Assembly (NCBI RefSeq): GCF_020382885.2
Contig: NC_058516.1
Span: 12,068,902 to 12,132,901 of the forward strand
Direction: 5' to 3'
Origin: Scatophagus argus
Taxonomy: Eukaryota > Chordata > Actinopteri > Scatophagidae
Length of the DNA stretch: 64,000 nucleotides
Part shown: piece by piece, positions 60,601 through 64,000 of the stretch
Layout of the letters: each line of letters opens with the position of its first letter
Numbering within the stretch: the first letter of the stretch is position 1
The notes under the pieces: generated by a model
Told to the model about the DNA's origin: nothing
The model's input: only the letters and a program-made list of their open reading frames with translations
Databases searched by the model: none
Made by a program: the position numbers and the translations under genes

Positions 60601-63040
60601 AGAATTAGTCTTGTCCCCTATCTCTCCCAGGTACCACCATCTCATCTGTAATTCTCAGCACGCATTAAATTCCAATTCAGGTCAATCAGTATCAACCAGA
60701 GCTGCAGGGATATACATCTTCACTCAGTAGTACTGAGTAAAAAGGCGAAATGAGTTTCCCCACATTATTCCTATCCTGTGTGTTACCATCATTAAAGCCT
60801 GTACATACTGCTGCAAGCTCACAGGATCTCCACAGCTCTCTTTGATGCCTCTTCTGACAATGGAGGCCTAAGTAGGGTAAGCTCTACCTGGCTCCCAGCA
60901 GCACAGCTGCACAGTTTGTTAGCAAGAAATTTTGAACCTGAAATTACCTTAGGCTTGGATAACATCTTTTTTCAGTTGACAAAAGTTGACAGTTTATGTA
61001 GCGCCATTGCTTCACAACGAGAGGGATCCAGGTTCCAGTCTGGGTCTGGGCCCTTCTGTGCATGAGTTTGCATGTACATCCTGGTTGCTAGTCAATAGCA
61101 TAGCTGACACACAAAGCCACACACACACACACAAAAGAACATGCAAACTCCACACAGAAGTGTCCAAACCGGGATTCGAACCTGGAACCCTCTTGCGTGA
61201 ACCCATGAGGCGACTTTGCTAACCACTGCTCCACCATGCCACCCATAATAACAATAATTAATAATAAAATAATGATCAAAGATCATGGAAGTGTATCCAT
61301 TCTTTTTAATTAGGTGGAGTTGGAGGGGTGATATTTTTGGATATGACTTTATGTATTGAAGACATACAAACAAACAGGTATCTGGTCATTTTACTAGAGA
61401 CAACATATTTGGGGTATTGTGTACTTTTATTTGAAATTTCAGGTGCTTCATTGGGATGAGTCTTCAACTTTCTTAGTTTCATTTCACCTGTCTGGTTTTA
61501 AAGGGAATAACAGATCAAAACTGAAACTTGCCTGATTCCACCTGATCATTATGTGTTCTTTCTAAATAATGTATTCAGCATCCCTTCCATATGCTCCACT
61601 CTACAGAGCTTGGTTTACAGCAGTTTACAAAAGTGTGTTGGTTTTTGCCAGCTGTGTTTGCACAGAGATATTTTGCTTGTGCTTTCCCTAACCTCCCTAA
61701 CCATTTTCTTTACACAAACACTGATTCTTTCCACATCTTAACCATTTTCTGCCTAGACTTAATCAAACCTCAACCATAGTGTTGACAATGATCAAGTCAC
61801 ATCACTCCTGTAGTGGAATCCTGTCAGTGATTACATGCAGTACTGCAACTAGATTGTAATAATTACATTGACTTTCTCCTCATCAGATGCTAAATAAATG
61901 GTTCTCTGCTTACCCTTGAAAAGGTCTTTGGGGGACTGGCAGGTGTGGCCACAGCCATTAGAGCAGCACTTCTTCTGAGAGGAGCATTCTCGGTCATGAT
62001 CGCAGCTCTCCACGCAGGCTGCTGCAAAGCCAGTGGCTCTCTCTGGAGGTGGACAGCTGCCCTGCTTTACAGCCAACACTGACTGAAGGAACTCACAGCT
62101 GGTCACACACTCCCAGGGCTTGTTGGGAAACACGTACTAAATAGGTTGGGGGAGACCAGTTAACTTATTTTTTTTTACCTGGTTGGAAAAGCTAAGTCAC
62201 TAAGCTCTGTTTTGTTTGCTTGTTTTTTGTTGTTGTTGTTCAATTTTACTCAAATCAAAATTGAATGATTTAGAATTTTTGACTCAAACAAGTTTTTCTT
62301 TTAATGATACAGGCTACGAATGTGCAAGATACTAACGTGTTCACTATATATGCATTTTATATATGCAAAGACAATCTATCCTTGCCTAGGTGTTTGTGAT
62401 TGCCTGCAGTCTAATATTTTCCATAGAAATATCACAATATCACAAACAAAATACAGAGAACAGAGAATTTTGTGCATTTAAATTGAATGATCACACAAAA
62501 ACAAAAAAGGTGGTAGTCATCATTCCGGGATTTCAAATCAGCATAATGCAACATCCAAACATCCAAACAACATAAAAACATTAATGAAAATATTTAAATA
62601 AGATTGAAATAGTATTTGGAAGGACAACAAGTTCTATGTATTTAGCTCTCTTCCTCTCATTGGCTTCCTCTATCCTTGATATGAATACGAGCCTTTAGCC
62701 CAGACTTGTCAATGCTGATAAATTGCAACTCATATATTGAAGTGCTGCTGCGTCATTGAGAGAGATCTCTCCCAGGCTTTTGACTAGTTTCTCTGTCACT
62801 GTTGGAATTCTAGTACTGCCTAGGGCAAAGTGGAACTGGCTGGCTACTCTTCCCAAAAGTATTACATGGCAGGACAAAGACATAGAATATTTTAGTGATA
62901 TTTTCTTCTTGACCTGCCCAATTCTGATTTTAGTGCTCAGAAAGCGTTCAGTGTGACTGTGTGTTACAGTGTACCTCACATAGCTCTCTGCAATTGCTTT
63001 TTCTCTGCTTCTCCCAGGATTCTTTGCAGGGCTCCAGGCA
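51525..63040 (-). CDS. anos1: Anosmin-1, eleven exons, 5' end outside window
   Basis: Eleven exons on the minus strand give 566 codons of anosmin-1; human ANOS1 is 680. Anosmin-1 is a secreted heparan-sulfate-binding matrix glycoprotein that modulates FGF signalling and guides GnRH and olfactory axons; loss in humans causes Kallmann syndrome. Visible here are the end of the N-terminal cysteine-rich region (CLEPCKES), a WAP four-disulfide core with all eight cysteines (residues 50-88 of the visible part), and four fibronectin type III repeats encoded by exon groups C+D, E+F, G-I and J+K. N-glycosylation sequons occur in most repeats (NIS, NMS, NRS, NQT, NLT, NMT). The signal-peptide exon(s) are not seen and should lie beyond 64000. 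The C-terminus stops soon after the fourth repeat. Fish have two paralogues; I cannot tell which this is. Confidence 0.95.
51812..51866 (+). repeat. Subtype B repeat, 3' tail only
   Basis: ttgattgtataaggtgctat then aataaaattgaattgaaatt. Only the last 50 bases of the repeat are present, just upstream of the last anos1 exon in genomic order. Confidence 0.75.
51945..52200 (+). mobile_element. tRNA-like short repeat, second family
   Basis: Head with ggagaagtggcttgtgacca and a B-box-like gtttgattcccctcc, body ggcacttaaccccccaactg, and 3' end gacaaataaagtttgaagtt. It lies in the last anos1 intron. A more damaged relative lies at 34436. Confidence 0.65.
52253..52494 (-). CDS. anos1: anos1 exon J, fourth FNIII repeat
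   Basis: Acceptor ccactag, donor gtcagt. It codes [36 protein letters not shown] and [11 protein letters not shown]. It begins in phase 1 and ends in phase 0. Confidence 0.92.
53040..53092 (+). repeat. LINE 3' tail with (TATC)n
   Basis: ttcccttgggatcaataaag followed by four to five TATC units. A LINE 3' signature in an anos1 intron. Confidence 0.6.
53720..53891 (-). CDS. anos1: anos1 exon I, end of third FNIII repeat
   Basis: Between gatttag and gtgaga. It codes [31 protein letters not shown] and [15 protein letters not shown] and the paired cysteines are conserved in anosmin-1. Confidence 0.93.
54194..54282 (-). CDS. anos1: anos1 exon H, third FNIII repeat
   Basis: Eighty-nine bases between ctcctttag and gtaaaa. 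It codes [20 protein letters not shown] and RTVEKISTR. Cys and the NQT sequon match the family layout. Confidence 0.9.
54861..55140. mobile_element. Tc1-like MITE, about 280 bases
   Basis: The left end aattagccacaacattaaaa and right end ctctaatgttgtggctgatt are inverted copies over about 40 bases, including caggtgaagtg near both ends. There is no coding capacity. It lies between anos1 exons G and H. Confidence 0.8.
55172..55279 (-). CDS. anos1: anos1 exon G, third FNIII repeat start
   Basis: Between gtttccaag and gtatgt. It codes a short linker [10 protein letters not shown] and then [19 protein letters not shown]. The linker is much shorter than the basic linker of the human protein at this place. 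Confidence 0.92.
55785..55911 (-). CDS. anos1: anos1 exon F, end of second FNIII repeat
   Basis: Follows a TG-rich tract ending tgtgcag. It codes [20 protein letters not shown] and ends AILHFTTQR before gtatgt in phase 1. The polypyrimidine tract is replaced by a (TG)n run, which may vary in length between alleles. Confidence 0.92.
56140..56397 (-). mobile_element. tRNA-like short repeat, third family
   Basis: The minus strand has gcggttagggtgtctgaccc and the B box GGTTCGATTCCCCG, then ggctgaggtacccttgagca and ggtgggttaaatgcagagaa. It is GC-rich relative to the intron around it. Confidence 0.75.
56522..56672 (-). repeat. LINE 3' tail with AT microsatellite
   Basis: The minus strand has tttccccttggggatcaata, an LINE 3' end signature, next to an (AT)n run at 56650-56668. 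Confidence 0.5.
57098..57297 (-). repeat. (TTGAA)-tailed dispersed repeat, subtype B, truncated
   Basis: Tail of aatttcaatt units, attgtctctagatgctttac, core aaaaactcccttttaacagg and gaactatcctgctgatagtc, then a sharp end at 57297. Confidence 0.83.
57555..57760 (-). CDS. anos1: anos1 exon E, second FNIII repeat
   Basis: Between acaccctcag and gtaagg. It codes [36 protein letters not shown] and the basic stretch TKRRKTVRE. Confidence 0.94.
58540..58770 (-). repeat. (TTGAA)-tailed dispersed repeat, subtype C
   Basis: cagttcagtttatttatata tail, ttgagcaagcacttggcgac, core aaaaactgccttttagaagg and ctcaagatgggcggcc. It lies between anos1 exons D and E. Confidence 0.85.
59026..59155 (-). CDS. anos1: anos1 exon D, end of first FNIII repeat
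   Basis: The acceptor is cctcatag, chosen because it keeps the frame [20 protein letters not shown]; the nearer accacag would break it. It continues [18 protein letters not shown] and ends in phase 1 before gtcaga. Confidence 0.92.
59585..59745. repeat. ATATGT-rich quasi-palindromic repeat
   Basis: Dense acatatatgt / catatatgta steps on both strands across about 160 bases, ending ttttctttccgtgtgggg. It could be a MITE remnant or simple repeat, in an anos1 intron. Confidence 0.5.
60067..60251 (-). CDS. anos1: anos1 exon C, first FNIII repeat
   Basis: Between tttcccaag and gttagt. It codes [20 protein letters not shown] and [17 protein letters not shown], the start of the first fibronectin III repeat. 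The WSS...FNIS segment carries a sequon. Confidence 0.94.
60470..60587 (+). repeat. Subtype C repeat, 3' part
   Basis: gtttggtctggaccttctcg, aaagtgtcatgagataactt and aataaactgaattgaattga, without the core. Confidence 0.8.
60990..61246. mobile_element. Two tRNA-like short repeats, head-out inverted pair
   Basis: 60990-61080 is a plus-strand 5' part (gagagggatccaggttccag, gagtttgcatgt). 61137-61246 is a minus-strand 5' part whose B box GGTTCGAATCCCGG is intact. About 55 bases of (CA)-rich sequence separate them. Together they can fold back, in the anos1 intron before exon C. Confidence 0.7.
61914..62136 (-). CDS. anos1: anos1 exon B, WAP domain
   Basis: Between cctatttag and gtaagc. It codes [30 protein letters not shown] and the WAP signature [12 protein letters not shown]. 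All eight WAP cysteines are present. It ends in phase 1. Confidence 0.95.
62975..63040 (-). CDS. anos1: anos1 exon A, cysteine-rich region end
   Basis: Twenty-two whole codons between ttccacag and gtacac, coding [20 protein letters not shown] then [10 protein letters not shown] is characteristic of anosmin-1 just before the WAP domain. It is the most 5' anos1 exon I can find in the window. Confidence 0.88.
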
Positions 63041-64000
63041 CTGTGGAAGTGAAAGCAACAAATGTGAGCAATGATACAGATACAATAAGATATAAATGAG
63101 GAGATGCTATGTTGAAAAGAATTGATCATTAAAACATATAGAAATTTTGAATTTATCAACTATTCATTTTCTAATTATTTAAATATTTTTTGTAAAAATA
63201 CCAACTAAAGCATTATTAACATTCTTACCCTTCTGTTGAGGCATCTTAAAAACATGTCTTTATTTTTTTTCTTCCCTTATGTGCTGATGATACTGTTGTT
63301 TGGATTGATAAATGAACTTATCTATCATTATATGCAAGTTGATGTGATGAGTAGGTTTTATACATAGGCTTTATATATTGTGCCTAAAAATTGCCAAATT
63401 TTAAAACAGTCTAAAAATATTTAATCATTTAAATATTTGTTTAATCATTTTGCAATCATAAAATGCAACCTCCTCAGGCAGATGTTTCTAAATTGATCGA
63501 AATACTGTAGCTAGATTCCAGCCATGTATATAAATTCTGGTCTCCAGAGTTAAGGTCCTGTAAATTTTAATGTACAAGCGTCCACCTGGTACGACTTCTG
63601 CCTAAGAATGTAGCGCTTCTTGAACTGGAGAAAACATTGCCTGAGCATATATTCTAAGTTTCAATTACATTTCCTCCAAAATATAGTTGAAAAAAGCTAA
63701 TCAGCAGCATTTAATCATATTTTGTAGGAAATACAATTGAAAGAATTAGTTCAACAAACAGCCTGCTATCTTATTCTTGTTAGTTGTCATATCAAAATGT
63801 AAAAGCTAATGAATGTTGTCCTGCATTCTCAGGCTGTTTCTGGAGCATGTCACCAATTAACAGTATTGCCCTCTGTCCCATAAAGCTGTATCCTGCACCA
63901 GTAAGCAGAGGCAACCCAGGGGGAGGGGTGAGTGTATACTGACTATAATTTCATGCTGTGGTGAGGAACAGTAGGGAAGCAAGCAATATACACCAGCATC
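63041..64000. other. anos1 5' intron, no exon seen
   Basis: Should be the intron upstream of exon A. It is AT-rich, and I find no signal-peptide exon with cysteine-rich coding sequence on the minus strand. The missing exon(s) should lie beyond 64000. Confidence 0.55.

Noticed and set aside
62695..63159. 154-codon minus-strand frame near the anos1 5' end
   Set aside because: It is in a different frame from exon A, runs through both splice sites and has no protein-like motifs.

Overview
This window is vertebrate nuclear DNA, almost certainly from a ray-finned (teleost, probably percomorph) fish. Three spliced genes with GT-AG introns encode vertebrate-type proteins. Between them lie fish-type transposons: Tc1/mariner relics with paired termini, CR1/L2-like and RTE-like LINE fragments, tRNA-like short repeats, and many short repeats that end in (TTGAA)n tails. 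There is no sign of bacterial, phage or CRISPR sequence.

Layout. Positions 1-5040 hold a LINE fragment and an internally deleted Tc1 element. Positions 5040-13864 hold pnpla4 (+ strand), complete in six coding exons and 257 codons, behind a CpG-rich candidate promoter. Positions 20183-30978 hold a complete arylsulfatase gene of the steroid sulfatase group (- strand, nine coding exons, 572 codons), best called sts. A probable 5' UTR exon and promoter for it lie near 32.4-32.7 kb. Positions 31-51.5 kb are a gene desert filled with repeats, including nested insertions. Positions 51525-63040 hold eleven exons of anos1 (anosmin-1, - strand): the end of the cysteine-rich region, the WAP domain and four fibronectin type III repeats. 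Its signal-peptide exon(s) lie beyond 64000.

pnpla4, sts and ANOS1 also cluster on human Xp22.31, so this is conserved synteny, but the pnpla4/sts pair is flipped relative to anos1. The three genes do not form a pathway: PNPLA4 is a lipid/retinyl-ester hydrolase, STS an ER-membrane steroid-sulfate hydrolase, and anosmin-1 a secreted matrix protein.

I found no convincing new biological system. The most useful leads are a GC-AG intron and a tandem NAGNAG acceptor in sts, a possible read-through isoform of pnpla4, a sequence core shared by several otherwise different repeat families, and several datable nested insertions. Exon borders were derived by hand from reading frame and splice consensus. 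Family names of repeats come from motif recognition, not from a database search.
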